From positions 1 through 51,813 of the forward strand of contig JAABUB010000014.1 in assembly GCA_011389575.1 (NCBI GenBank): a DNA stretch of 51,813 nt, read 5' to 3'. Positions within the stretch are counted from its first letter, which is position 1. Each line of letters opens with the position of its first letter. The notes below the pieces were generated by a model, which was not told where the DNA came from, searched no databases, and saw only the letters and a program-made list of their open reading frames with translations. A program made the position numbers and the translations under genes. Positions 1-7,373 of the stretch are shown piece by piece. The DNA comes from Desulfotignum sp. (GTDB lineage: Bacteria; Desulfobacterota; Desulfobacteria; Desulfobacterales; Desulfobacteraceae).

Positions 1-1299
1 GCCGCCAAAGGACAGGCCTGCCAGAACAGAGAGCACCAGGGCAAAATATATGGCGATGTCAAAACCCAGAAACAGGCAGCAGATCATGGCTGCGGCCGGC
101 AGGGGGATAGCCATGAAAAAAGATGCCGATGCCAGATCCCATGCCTGGTTGGGATCTGCAGACTGGACCAGAAACGTGGATATCTTGACAAAGCCCAGGT
201 ACAGAACAAGCCCCAGTGCCAGAAAAATCATATGTTTGTTATGGTCGTTTCTCAGGGTTTTGTGGTCTTTGAAAAACAGGAGATAGGAAACCAGAATCAG
301 AAAAAAAGTAATCAGGGCAATCCCGGTGGCAGACACGTAAATGGTTTTTCCTGCCACCTGATCCTGGAGAGCGTTCAGTTTGATCAGTTTGGTTTTGGTT
401 ACCCGTTCCCCTTCCCTGAGGATCATTTCTCCTGCCTTGATCTGGTACATGACAGGGTTGATGTCGGCCTGGGCAGCCAGGATTCTTTTCTGGGTCTCGC
501 TTTTATTCATGAAAATATTGGGCTGCAGCAGGCGCTGGCAGATATCCACGATCAGGTTTGTCAGGTTGTAATTGACATTTTTCAGCAGGGGAGCGCCTTC
601 AATTCTGACCATGGTCCTGGCCTGGTCAGGGCCGTAAAATACCTTGAGGTTGTTGACAATCCGTTCTTCACTGGAACCAATGGTTCTCAGGATGATACCC
701 TTGTTTTCTTCTTCCAGCAGTATTTCCTTATTGGCAACAACCCCGTTGGACAATACTTTTCCCATAATGGTCTGGATTTTTTCGGTGATGACAGGATCAA
801 ACCGGTATTTGTGGAGAATGGAATATGCCCCTTCATTGATTTCAATGCCCAATTTTTCTTCAAATCTGGGTTTGGTTTCCAGCACCATTGCAAAGGTGGG
901 ATCAGGGGGGGGGGCCTGGGGATTGTTTTCACCTGCTGTCGGGGTTTCTTCCGGTGCATACACTGCCCGGCCGATCTGCATGGCTGCTTCTATATTGGTC
1001 AGGATCTGCGGCAGCAGACCGGCATCAAAGTCATATACAATCCTTACCAGGTCTTTGGCCTGATTTTTTCTGTTTTCAGACACTTCTCTGTCTTCAACGA
1101 GAAAATCCTTGTGGGCTTTGATGTCCCGCTGGGCCACATCGCCCACCTCATAGGAAAAGGGGATATTCTGTTGGTCAGGTGTCTGGAAAAGCGTGAATAC
1201 CATAGTGATGGTAAACAGCATGAACCATAACAGGTAAGGGGTGGTAAATAAAAAATCTTTGACCTTCTTGGGCCAGATATTAGATTTTGTTTTTTTCAT
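1..1299 (-). CDS. HD-domain membrane phosphodiesterase, PgpH/YqfF family (partial, C-terminus outside window)
   Basis: Translating the minus strand from the ATG at 1299 gives 433 uninterrupted codons running off the left edge. The protein opens with a short cytoplasmic stretch and one membrane segment (about residues 17-36). A long hydrophilic region with conserved 'YEVGDVAQRDIKA' and 'GEMILREGERVT' elements follows, typical of the 7TMR-HDED extracellular domain. Several membrane helices then appear near the edge (7TM-7TMR_HD). The catalytic HD domain should lie beyond the window and is not seen. In PgpH this HD domain degrades cyclic-di-AMP; whether this organism uses c-di-AMP cannot be judged here. 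The start lies inside the 3' end of the phoH-like gene (20-nt overlap; an in-frame ATG at 1305 is possible) without a clear Shine-Dalgarno, which suggests translational coupling. A phoH-pgpH-ybeY order is common, so ybeY may follow. Confidence 0.85.
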   Translation of the reverse strand, partial: MKKTKSNIWPKKVKDFLFTTPYLLWFMLFTITMVFTLFQTPDQQNIPFSYEVGDVAQRDIKAHKDFLVEDREVSENRKNQAKDLVRIVYDFDAGLLPQILTNIEAAMQIGRAVYAPEETPTAGENNPQAPPPDPTFAMVLETKPRFEEKLGIEINEGAYSILHKYRFDPVITEKIQTIMGKVLSNGVVANKEILLEEENKGIILRTIGSSEERIVNNLKVFYGPDQARTMVRIEGAPLLKNVNYNLTNLIVDICQRLLQPNIFMNKSETQKRILAAQADINPVMYQIKAGEMILREGERVTKTKLIKLNALQDQVAGKTIYVSATGIALITFFLILVSYLLFFKDHKTLRNDHNKHMIFLALGLVLYLGFVKISTFLVQSADPNQAWDLASASFFMAIPLPAAAMICCLFLGFDIAIYFALVLSVLAGLSFGG

Positions 1300-2224
1300 A
1301 TGCATCAATAATATCGGAAACCAGCTGGTGTCTTACCACATCGTCTTTGGAAAAATAGATAAAATCGATTCCCTTTAGGGGAGAAAGGATTTTTGTGACC
1401 TCCACAAGGCCGGATGTTTTGCCTGCCGGCAGGTCTATCTGGGTAATATCACCAGTCACAATGGCTTTGGAATTGTATCCGATCCGGGTTAAAAACATTT
1501 TCATCTGCTGGGAGGTGGTGTTCTGTGCCTCATCCAGGATAATAAATGCATTGTTCAGGGTTCTGCCCCGCATGAATGCAAGGGGAGCGAGTTCAATAAT
1601 TTCCTGCTCAATATACGCCCTGGCTTTTTCAAAGTCCAGCATATCATACAACGCATCGTAAAGAGGGCGCAGATACGGATTTATTTTTTCCGCCAGATCC
1701 CCAGGCAGAAAACCCAGGGCCTCACCTGCTTCCACTGCCGGACGGGTGAGAATGATTTTCTGGACATCTCCCCGGCAGAGGGCTGCCACTGCCATGGCCA
1801 TGGCCAGATAGGTTTTTCCGGTTCCGGCAGGGCCGATGCCGAATAAAATATCCCGGGTGTGAATGGCATTGACATATCGCTGCTGGGCAAGACTTCTGGG
1901 CCGGATGGGTTTGTTTTTGGCAGTCACGAAAACCGTTTGCAAAAATAAGGCATCCAAGCGGGCTGATTCATCTTTTTTTATCATGGTAATGGCTGCATCA
2001 AGGTCCGCCGGTTCCATGGGAATCTTTTCCTTTAAAAGACCATATAACTGAACCAGCAGGGTATGGGCCAGGCGGGTATTTTCGGCATCACCTGAAATGG
2101 TGACAACATTTCCCCTGGAATTGATAGTGACATGAAAACTTTTTGCAATTTTGTCAAGGTGGGTATTGTGAAATCCAAACAGCTTCTGGACCAGTGATAT
2201 GTTGTCAAATTCAATGGTTTTCAT
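1280..2224 (-). CDS. PhoH-like ATPase (YbeZ type)
   Basis: A 314-residue PhoH family protein. The Walker A motif GPAGTGKT is at about residues 131-138 and the Walker B ILDEAQ at about 229-234. An N-terminal KH-like region (about 1-60) and 'TRPAVEAGEALGFLPGD' are family hallmarks. YbeZ proteins are cytosolic ATPases that act with the RNase YbeY in rRNA maturation. I start at the ATG at 2224 (MKTIEFDN) because it matches the family N-terminus; an upstream ATG at 2260 would add twelve residues unlike the family. It overlaps the following PgpH-like gene, so the two form an operon. The cvpA-mazG unit diverges about 110 bp upstream. Confidence 0.9.
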   Translation of the reverse strand: MKTIEFDNISLVQKLFGFHNTHLDKIAKSFHVTINSRGNVVTISGDAENTRLAHTLLVQLYGLLKEKIPMEPADLDAAITMIKKDESARLDALFLQTVFVTAKNKPIRPRSLAQQRYVNAIHTRDILFGIGPAGTGKTYLAMAMAVAALCRGDVQKIILTRPAVEAGEALGFLPGDLAEKINPYLRPLYDALYDMLDFEKARAYIEQEIIELAPLAFMRGRTLNNAFIILDEAQNTTSQQMKMFLTRIGYNSKAIVTGDITQIDLPAGKTSGLVEVTKILSPLKGIDFIYFSKDDVVRHQLVSDIIDAYEKNKI

Positions 2225-2334
2225 GGAGCATAGGGTGCATTTTATTTGGTAAAAGGTCAATAAAAATCTTGACGGGAAAACCGTGGAATTGCTATTTCAT
2301 AGGTCTTTGGAAATTGTGACAAAAAAGGAAAAAA

Positions 2335-2985
2335 ATGAACGGTTTTGACCTGGTTGTTCTGGGGATTGTTCTGTTTTGTATGATCAGGGGCCTTTTTAAG
2401 GGACTGATCCGTGAAATCTCCGGGATTGTTGCGGTGATTGCCGGATTTTACGGGGCGTTCACCTATTACTGGATCCTTTCCGATCAGCTGGCCTTTTTTA
2501 TCACTACACCGGAAACCCGGCATCTGGCCGCCTTTGGTATTTTGTTCTGTGGTATCCTGGTGGTGGTGGGGGTGACGGCTGCGCTGATCCGCAGGCTTTT
2601 GCATCTGGTATTTCTGGGGTGGGTAGACCGATCATTCGGTTTGATTTTTGGAACGGCCAAGGGCGCATTGATTGTCTCTGTCCTGTTTGTCGTGCTGACA
2701 GCATTTATTCCAACAGGTACAGCTTCGGTCATGGTGGAATCTGAATCAGCGCCTTATCTGGCAAAAATTTCCAGGACCATGACCTTGTTTGTTTCCAGGA
2801 CCGTGCGGGCCAGTTTTTTGCAGCAGCTGGAAAAACTCAAGGTGAAAAAACCTTATTTACAGGAGGGCAAACCCATTGGAGACACTTTCCCCTATTATGA
2901 ATATCATCCAGACCCTGCGGGGGGAAAACGGGTGTGCCTGGGATCGCAGACAGACCCCGGCCACCATGTGGAAATGCCTGGCTGA
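2335..2985 (+). CDS. cvpA: CvpA family membrane protein
   Basis: A 216-residue protein starting MNGFDLVVLGIVLF, with about four hydrophobic helices in the first 130 residues, as in CvpA (colicin V production/inner-membrane proteins). 'GLFKGLIREISGIVAVIAGFYG' matches the conserved CvpA N-terminal region in position and style. CvpA proteins are usually about 160-190 residues. The last 36 residues here lie inside the mazG reading frame, are hydrophilic and look unlike the family, so they may be an accidental extension. The molecular role of CvpA is poorly defined. Confidence 0.8.
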   Translation: MNGFDLVVLGIVLFCMIRGLFKGLIREISGIVAVIAGFYGAFTYYWILSDQLAFFITTPETRHLAAFGILFCGILVVVGVTAALIRRLLHLVFLGWVDRSFGLIFGTAKGALIVSVLFVVLTAFIPTGTASVMVESESAPYLAKISRTMTLFVSRTVRASFLQQLEKLKVKKPYLQEGKPIGDTFPYYEYHPDPAGGKRVCLGSQTDPGHHVEMPG

Positions 2986-3655
2986 AGAGGTGTATGAACT
3001 CCAGGATGCCATTGTAAATGATGATCTGGACAATACCTGCGAAGAAATGGGGGATGTGCTGTTTCAAATTCTGTTCATCATGGCAATATTTCATGATGCA
3101 AAACAGATTCCTATTTCCCGGGTGGTGGATACAGTGGTCGAAAAAATGGTCCGGCGGCATCCCCATGTCTACGGGTCAGCTGTTGTTAAAACAGAAAAAG
3201 CTTTGCTGGACCAGTGGGAGCAAATCAAAACCGGGGAAAAAGATTGGCCGGAAACGCGCTCTGCTCTGGATTCGGTGCCCGGGGGCATGCCCGGTCTTTT
3301 GCGGGCATTCAAGGTGTCAAAAATAGCGGTCAGGCTGGGGTTTGAATGGGAAAATATCCACCAGGTTCTGGATACGGTAAAAAACGAAATTGCAGAATTT
3401 GAAGCTGCCCTGGAAAACAAGAATGAAGATGAAGCCGTGCTGGAATTCGGGGATATTTTATTTTCTCTGGTGAATGTGGCACGGTATGCCGGGTTTCACC
3501 CGGAAACCGCACTGTCCCGTTCCACTGCCAAGTTTGAGGGAAGGTTTAGGTTGATGGAGGCGGAACTGGCCCGGAAGAACCAAAGTTTAGAATCGTTGTC
3601 TGCAGCTGAAAAAGAGGCATTCTGGGACCGGGCAAAACGCAGCTATGACAAATAG
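2876..3655 (+). CDS. mazG: Nucleoside triphosphate pyrophosphohydrolase MazG
   Basis: A 259-residue protein with two MazG repeats. The first has 'NGCAWDRRQTPATM' and the EEVYE / EEMGDVLFQ metal-binding motifs (about residues 19-65). The second has EIAEFEAA / EFGDILFSLVNVARY (about 167-206). Length and order match full-length MazG (about 263 residues). It hydrolyses NTPs and dNTPs to NMP and PPi as a house-cleaning enzyme. The start is TTG at 2876, chosen because a strong AGGAGG (2861-2866) sits 9 nt upstream; the next ATG (2897) is too far from that site. It overlaps cvpA by 110 nt and meets the minus-strand gene 3643-4101 tail to tail with a 13-nt overlap. Confidence 0.93.
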   Translation: METLSPIMNIIQTLRGENGCAWDRRQTPATMWKCLAEEVYELQDAIVNDDLDNTCEEMGDVLFQILFIMAIFHDAKQIPISRVVDTVVEKMVRRHPHVYGSAVVKTEKALLDQWEQIKTGEKDWPETRSALDSVPGGMPGLLRAFKVSKIAVRLGFEWENIHQVLDTVKNEIAEFEAALENKNEDEAVLEFGDILFSLVNVARYAGFHPETALSRSTAKFEGRFRLMEAELARKNQSLESLSAAEKEAFWDRAKRSYDK

Positions 3656-4101
3656 TCTCCCCGCTGGAATTTGATATATTCTGTCTGGGCTGTCACTGCG
3701 GTCTGGTTGGCAATATCCCGCAGTCCGGCATGCTCAGCACCAAGGTCCCGGGTTTCTTTAACCAGCTGGTCTGCTTTGTTATGGATGGTTTCCAATACTG
3801 GCGCCATATGCTTTAAAGACACGCCAGGATCCTGCAGTTGTGCACTAAAGGTATCCAGCAGTTCCAGCAGTTTTTCAGTGCTGCCGGATACCAGATCCGA
3901 CTGTGTGGGTATCTGTATGGTCCGCACAGAGGTGATTTCCCCCAGTGCCTGTGGGTTATTCTGCATTTCAGAGGGCTGTGTTTTATCCAGGGCACGGGTC
4001 AGGGCTGATGTAAACGCATCCTTGTTCCCGGATTTCCGGGTGCTGTCCTGGGGTCCCTTTATGGGCGGTGTTGTGTCATTTATATGATGAATATTTACCA
4101 T
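3643..4101 (-). CDS. Uncharacterised protein downstream of flgM, sigma-54 promoted
   Basis: A 152-residue soluble protein that I do not recognise. The first half is polar and low in structure. The second half (about 75-140) is predicted helical, with 'STEKLLELLDTFSAQL' and 'LETIHNKADQLVKETRDLG' giving heptad-like patterns. There is no signal peptide, membrane segment or cysteine pair. The start has an ideal AAGGAGG five bases upstream. A textbook sigma-54 promoter lies at 4134-4149, and FlgM is the next gene upstream. Promoter and position suggest a flagellar or motility role, perhaps a chaperone or regulator such as an FlgN analogue; this is inference only. The stop codon lies within the end of mazG. 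Confidence 0.75.
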   Translation of the reverse strand: MVNIHHINDTTPPIKGPQDSTRKSGNKDAFTSALTRALDKTQPSEMQNNPQALGEITSVRTIQIPTQSDLVSGSTEKLLELLDTFSAQLQDPGVSLKHMAPVLETIHNKADQLVKETRDLGAEHAGLRDIANQTAVTAQTEYIKFQRGDYLS

Positions 4102-4133
4102 ATTGGCCTCCTTTTTATATTAGCCATGGTAAA

Positions 4134-4149
4134 AGCAAAAGATGTGCCA
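4134..4149 (-). promoter_or_regulatory. Sigma-54 (-24/-12) promoter
   Basis: On the minus strand the sequence reads TGGCAC-ATCTT-TTGCT, an exact match to the sigma-54 consensus TGGCAC-N5-TTGCW. The -12 GC is about 35 nt upstream of the ATG at 4101, giving a predicted leader of about 20 nt that holds the AAGGAGG ribosome site. Sigma-54 control is common for flagellar genes. Confidence 0.8.
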
Positions 4150-4260
4150 TGATGTTGTCATGAATTTTTTATAAATAAAATCGGTTAGTTAAAAGATTTG
4201 ACAGAGAAAGAATATCTGAACCAGACAGGCTGGCGGTATAAACCGGGAAATTTTTGCCGC

Positions 4261-4557
4261 CTATAACAGTTCATCGAGACCGCGCACCATGTTTTCCGCA
4301 ACCTTTTGCGCATTGATGTTGTATTGTCCTGCCTGGACCTGGTCCTTTATGTCAGATACCTGCTGTGCTCTGTCTGCCGGCTCTGTTTCCATGGCCTGGC
4401 TGATTTTCTGAAGATCTTTGGTTGTTTCAGATAATTTGATATTATCGGTTTTTAACTCATCTGCCTGTCTGTCGATTTTGGCCTGAACAGCAGCAGGATT
4501 TGTCTTGCCGGTATATGCCTTATTAATATAATTGGCGGCGGAGCCGGATATTTTCAT
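4261..4557 (-). CDS. flgM: Anti-sigma-28 factor FlgM
   Basis: A 98-residue protein. The N-terminal third is polar and presumably disordered. The C-terminal half ends 'VSDIKDQVQAGQYNINAQKVAENMVRGL', the sigma-28-binding region shared by FlgM proteins ('I+xxIxxGxYxVdaxxVAexml'). FlgM holds FliA inactive until it is exported through the finished hook-basal body. AAAGGAGG sits 8 nt upstream of the ATG. It follows the DVU0524-family gene by 14 nt, so both come from the FliA-type promoter at 5019-5046. Confidence 0.9.
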   Translation of the reverse strand: MKISGSAANYINKAYTGKTNPAAVQAKIDRQADELKTDNIKLSETTKDLQKISQAMETEPADRAQQVSDIKDQVQAGQYNINAQKVAENMVRGLDELL

Positions 4558-4571
4558 GATATGTGCCTCCT

Positions 4572-4994
4572 TTAAGACGTCATGTTGTTATCAGCAACCT
4601 GACGTGCCAGCTCTGTCATTCTGTTTACCACAAACTTTGAATCTTCCACTGACAAGGTATGGCTCATCCTGTTGTTGTGGCTGTCCACTGCGGTATAGGT
4701 GAACTGATTTTTATCCCGGTCATAGTTGAGTTTTTTGCCCAGTTCTTTTTCAATCTGGCTGGCAATCTGTTCTTCGTTTTTTTCCTTTGGCCCTTCTGTG
4801 ATGATTTTTTGTACAATATTGGCAGCAACTTTGTCGATAATGGCCTTTCGTTTGCCTTCGGAGGAAATTGTGACATTGTCGGCAGAGATATTATGGGCAT
4901 TGTTGAATTTGTTTCTGCTGAGAATTTTCCCCTGGCTCAACTGCCTGGAATACACCTTTAATACATTCTGTATCTGATAAGAGGGTATCTGCAT
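4572..4994 (-). CDS. DVU0524-family FlgM-associated protein
   Basis: A 140-residue soluble protein beginning MQIPSYQIQNVLKVYSRQLSQ. Residues about 50-80 form a lysine/glutamate-rich helical stretch, and the C-terminal part carries 'SHTLSVEDSKFVVNRMTELARQV'. The N-terminal motif and the position immediately upstream of flgM match the family named after Desulfovibrio DVU0524, which lies beside flgM in many Desulfobacterota. Its biochemical role is unknown. AAGGAGATA precedes the ATG, and a FliA-type promoter lies just upstream. Confidence 0.8.
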   Translation of the reverse strand: MQIPSYQIQNVLKVYSRQLSQGKILSRNKFNNAHNISADNVTISSEGKRKAIIDKVAANIVQKIITEGPKEKNEEQIASQIEKELGKKLNYDRDKNQFTYTAVDSHNNRMSHTLSVEDSKFVVNRMTELARQVADNNMTS

Positions 4995-5018
4995 ATAATA
5001 ATTATCTCCTTAACCACA

Positions 5019-5046
5019 GTATCGGTAGGAGAAAATTAAACCTTTA
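5019..5046 (-). promoter_or_regulatory. Sigma-28 (FliA) type promoter for the DVU0524-like gene and flgM
   Basis: Minus-strand -35 TAAAGGTTT (from 5046) and -10 ACCGATAC (5026-5019) match the FliA consensus TAAAGTTT / GCCGATAA; the spacer is one base longer than usual. The predicted start falls about 20 nt before the ATG at 4994. A FliA promoter for flgM fits the known late-flagellar feedback loop. Confidence 0.6.
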
Positions 5047-5055
5047 GCTTTTTTT

Positions 5056-6342
5056 TCAATCCTCAAAATCACCCTCAGGCCCTTTGTCTGAACTTATGTC
5101 AGCGGCTTTTTCCATGATTTTTTCCCGGGTCCATTCCTTTGGGGATTCCATGGTTTCGGCTTTGTCCCCAGGGTCATGGGACCGGGTTTGAAGAATGTGG
5201 GCCATGACAATATCAGCAGTATCAGCTGCATTGAACACCTTGGTGAGCAAGGTATAAACAAAAGTTTCCACACCTTCTGCCATGCGGGTCCGGATATCTG
5301 CGGACTGGGCCAGGAAACGGTTTTCAAAGGGTGCATTGAGCTTTTTAAAATTGCCGCCGGTGAGGCCGTGGGCTTTTGCATAGGCCAGCATCTGTCTCCA
5401 CATGTTTTCATCAACCCCCTTGTTCGGTTGTTTGATGAAGTTGCCGTCAGAATCCAGAATGGCATTACCATAATCATTGACTTCCACTCCCCAGGAAATC
5501 ATCTGCAGGGCAGTGGCAACATTGGCTTTGGTGGTTCTTGTTTTTGCGGCAATTTCCCGGAGCCGTTCCGAACTGTTGCCCGAGGTGCCGTGCTGCGCCC
5601 CGGAGACCTTGTAAGGCGCTAGCGCATCATGGATTTGGGCTGTAATCGGCACATTGATACCGGCATCACTTTGCTCTATGCCGTGGGTGGTGCCGTTGTT
5701 CAGGGCGATCCAGTCCGGAAAAATGCCGTGGGCATTAAGCCCTTGGATCAGGAACAAGGCTTCCTGGGCAGTGGATAACCCCAGTTTGCCTTTTATTTCT
5801 CCTACTTCTGTTTCAAGACCGGCCCAGGCCGGAACAAAGGGAGACAGTTCAATATTGGCCAGCAGGTTCTGGTCATCGGGCATGTGGGAGGCGTCAATGG
5901 CAATGGAGGTGATGCCGGCGTCAAACAGAGAGGGTATTTCAATTTTTGCAGGTTCGATATCTTCTTGTTTTTTGATGCCGAAATGGTCTGCATGGATGGC
6001 CACCGGTATGGTGATGCCCAGTTCATTCATGAAGGCATCGGTTTGCCGGGCAATATTCCACAGGTTGACGGCACAATAGGCATCTTTGCCCCCTTCTGAC
6101 CGGGCGATTTCAACGATGATGGCGGCATTGGCCTTCTGGGCCGCACGCAGGGCACCTCTGATGACAAAAGCGTTTCTGCCGTTGGCGGCAATGGTCATGC
6201 ACCCGCCTTTTTTCAGCATGGCACGGTCAATATATCTGCCGCTGACAAGCAATGCCCTGGAATTGGGGAACAGCTTTTTTACATTGGGGGGCCTGCCAAA
6301 ATCAAGGGCTGTCTGGAAATCTCCAGAATAATGGTGTGACAT
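5056..6342 (-). CDS. Class II (zinc) fructose-bisphosphate aldolase family protein
   Basis: A 428-residue cytosolic enzyme of the class II aldolase superfamily. 'AIHADHFG' (about residues 117-124) supplies the metal-binding His/Asp motif, and 'SGAQHGTSGNSSERLREI' (about 270-287) resembles the HGxSG phosphate/metal loop. It is longer than Fba/GatY enzymes (about 285-350), with an added C-terminal region that is highly charged at the end. The long form is known from anaerobic Desulfobacterota, but its substrate is uncertain; fructose 1,6-bisphosphate is plausible. The start at 6342 follows GGGAGAGAT; an upstream ATG at 6414 has no ribosome site. It appears monocistronic. Confidence 0.75.
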   Translation of the reverse strand: MSHHYSGDFQTALDFGRPPNVKKLFPNSRALLVSGRYIDRAMLKKGGCMTIAANGRNAFVIRGALRAAQKANAAIIVEIARSEGGKDAYCAVNLWNIARQTDAFMNELGITIPVAIHADHFGIKKQEDIEPAKIEIPSLFDAGITSIAIDASHMPDDQNLLANIELSPFVPAWAGLETEVGEIKGKLGLSTAQEALFLIQGLNAHGIFPDWIALNNGTTHGIEQSDAGINVPITAQIHDALAPYKVSGAQHGTSGNSSERLREIAAKTRTTKANVATALQMISWGVEVNDYGNAILDSDGNFIKQPNKGVDENMWRQMLAYAKAHGLTGGNFKKLNAPFENRFLAQSADIRTRMAEGVETFVYTLLTKVFNAADTADIVMAHILQTRSHDPGDKAETMESPKEWTREKIMEKAADISSDKGPEGDFED

Positions 6343-6427
6343 GGTATCTCTCCCGTATGATTTTTTGCTGTTGAAGATTGCTGTAATTTTTTCATGAACG
6401 CATGTCAAAAGCAAGAACTATTAAGGA

Positions 6428-6443
6428 ATGAATATAGATTCAT
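6428..6443. promoter_or_regulatory. Palindrome in the aldolase/TetR divergent region
   Basis: ATGAAT-ATAG-ATTCAT is a perfect 6-bp inverted repeat with a 4-bp centre in the AT-rich spacer between the divergent aldolase and TetR genes. The 9-mer TTTCTAAAA occurs three times nearby (6452, 6467, 6571). It is a candidate operator only; the binding protein is unknown. Confidence 0.35.
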
Positions 6444-6564
6444 AAAAAAAATTTCTAAAATTTATTTTTCTAAAATGAATTTAAAAATTAGGATTATAAC
6501 ATAACCAATTGTAAAATAACGTTAAAATTAAAAATCGCCAAATATTTTTATGACAAATATCTGC

Positions 6565-6593
6565 TTGACATTTCTAAAAAACTAATGTTAGAT
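6565..6593 (+). promoter_or_regulatory. Sigma-70 promoter of the tetR gene
   Basis: TTGACA (6565-6570), a 17-bp spacer and TTAGAT (6588-6593). The upstream ATG of the tetR frame (6585-6587) lies inside this promoter, so transcripts starting near 6600 could not use it. This supports a downstream start. Confidence 0.6.
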
Positions 6594-6635
6594 AATGAAT
6601 TATTGTTCATTTTATTAAGGAAAGGCGGGAAAGGC

Positions 6636-7220
6636 TTGCAAAAAAACAAATCGGAAAAATACCATAAGATTCTCACCAGTGCAGGGGATGTTTTTGCCCG
6701 GTTCGGGTTTTACAAGGCCACAATTTCCCAGATCGCTTCCCGGGCCGGGGTGGCTGACGGCACCCTGTACCTGTATTTTAAAAACAAGGATGATATCCTT
6801 TATCAGTTTATCAATTATAAAACCGGTGTGGTGTTTGAAAAAATGAACACAGCCGTGGCATCGGGTAAAAACGCGGAAGAAAAACTCAGAAACCTCATAC
6901 ACTGTCATTTACAAGAGTTCCAGAACGATAAGAACATGGCGGTTATTTTTCAGTCCGAAGTCCGGTATTTGCGGGATATCCAGTCCCAGATCAAAGATAT
7001 CTCCAAGATGTACCTGGATCTGCTGTCGGAAATTATCGAGCAGGGGCAGATTGAAGGCTCCATGCGCCAGGATCTTTTTGTGGGTCTTGTAAAGCGCTTT
7101 ATCCTCGGGGCAGTGGAAGGGGTTATTTCCACCTGGGTGTCGGCCGACGGCCGATATGATCTTGTGGCCATGGCAGATCCCCTGGTGGATCTGTATCTTA
7201 ACGGGGTCAAAGGAGAATAA
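6636..7220 (+). CDS. TetR/AcrR family transcriptional regulator
   Basis: About 194 residues with an N-terminal TetR helix-turn-helix (about 9-55): 'ILTSAGDVFARFGFYKATISQIASRAGVADGTLYLYFKNKDDIL'. The C-terminal ligand-binding part resembles fatty-acid regulators of the FadR/YsiA group ('VIFQSEVRYLRDI'). I choose the TTG at 6636, preceded by AAGGCGGG, because the longest-frame ATG at 6585 sits inside the promoter and adds residues not found in the family. It lies directly upstream of the ETF electron-transfer genes, so it probably represses them in response to an acyl-CoA; this is inference from position. Confidence 0.88.
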   Translation: MQKNKSEKYHKILTSAGDVFARFGFYKATISQIASRAGVADGTLYLYFKNKDDILYQFINYKTGVVFEKMNTAVASGKNAEEKLRNLIHCHLQEFQNDKNMAVIFQSEVRYLRDIQSQIKDISKMYLDLLSEIIEQGQIEGSMRQDLFVGLVKRFILGAVEGVISTWVSADGRYDLVAMADPLVDLYLNGVKGE

Positions 7221-7230
7221 ACAGTAAACA

Positions 7231-7266
7231 GTATACAGTATCTAAATGGTATACAGTTTTTAAATG
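7231..7266 (+). repeat. Tandem 18-bp direct repeat between tetR and the ETF oxidoreductase
   Basis: GTATACAGTATCTAAATG is followed at once by GTATACAGTTTTTAAATG (16 of 18 identical). A partial ACAGTAAACA precedes them. The repeat sits 100-140 bp before the Fe-S oxidoreductase start and after the TetR stop, so it could be the TetR operator. Confidence 0.6.
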
Positions 7267-7373
7267 ATTTTGAATCAGGCTTTTTGCTTGACGGGGATCG
7301 CCATCTTTATTAAAGCTCATTGAGCCTTTGTTCATAAACTGCAAAAAAATATATTTTCTGGAGGTAACAGTAT

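Noticed and set aside
232-1230. A 332-codon open frame on the plus strand
   Set aside because: It is antisense to the HD-domain membrane protein, has no ribosome site and its translation is a low-complexity His/Phe/Gly-rich sequence typical of shadow frames.
7288-7316. TTGACG with a possible -10 at 7311 before the Fe-S oxidoreductase
   Set aside because: The -10 (TAAAGC) is poor; not strong enough to call.
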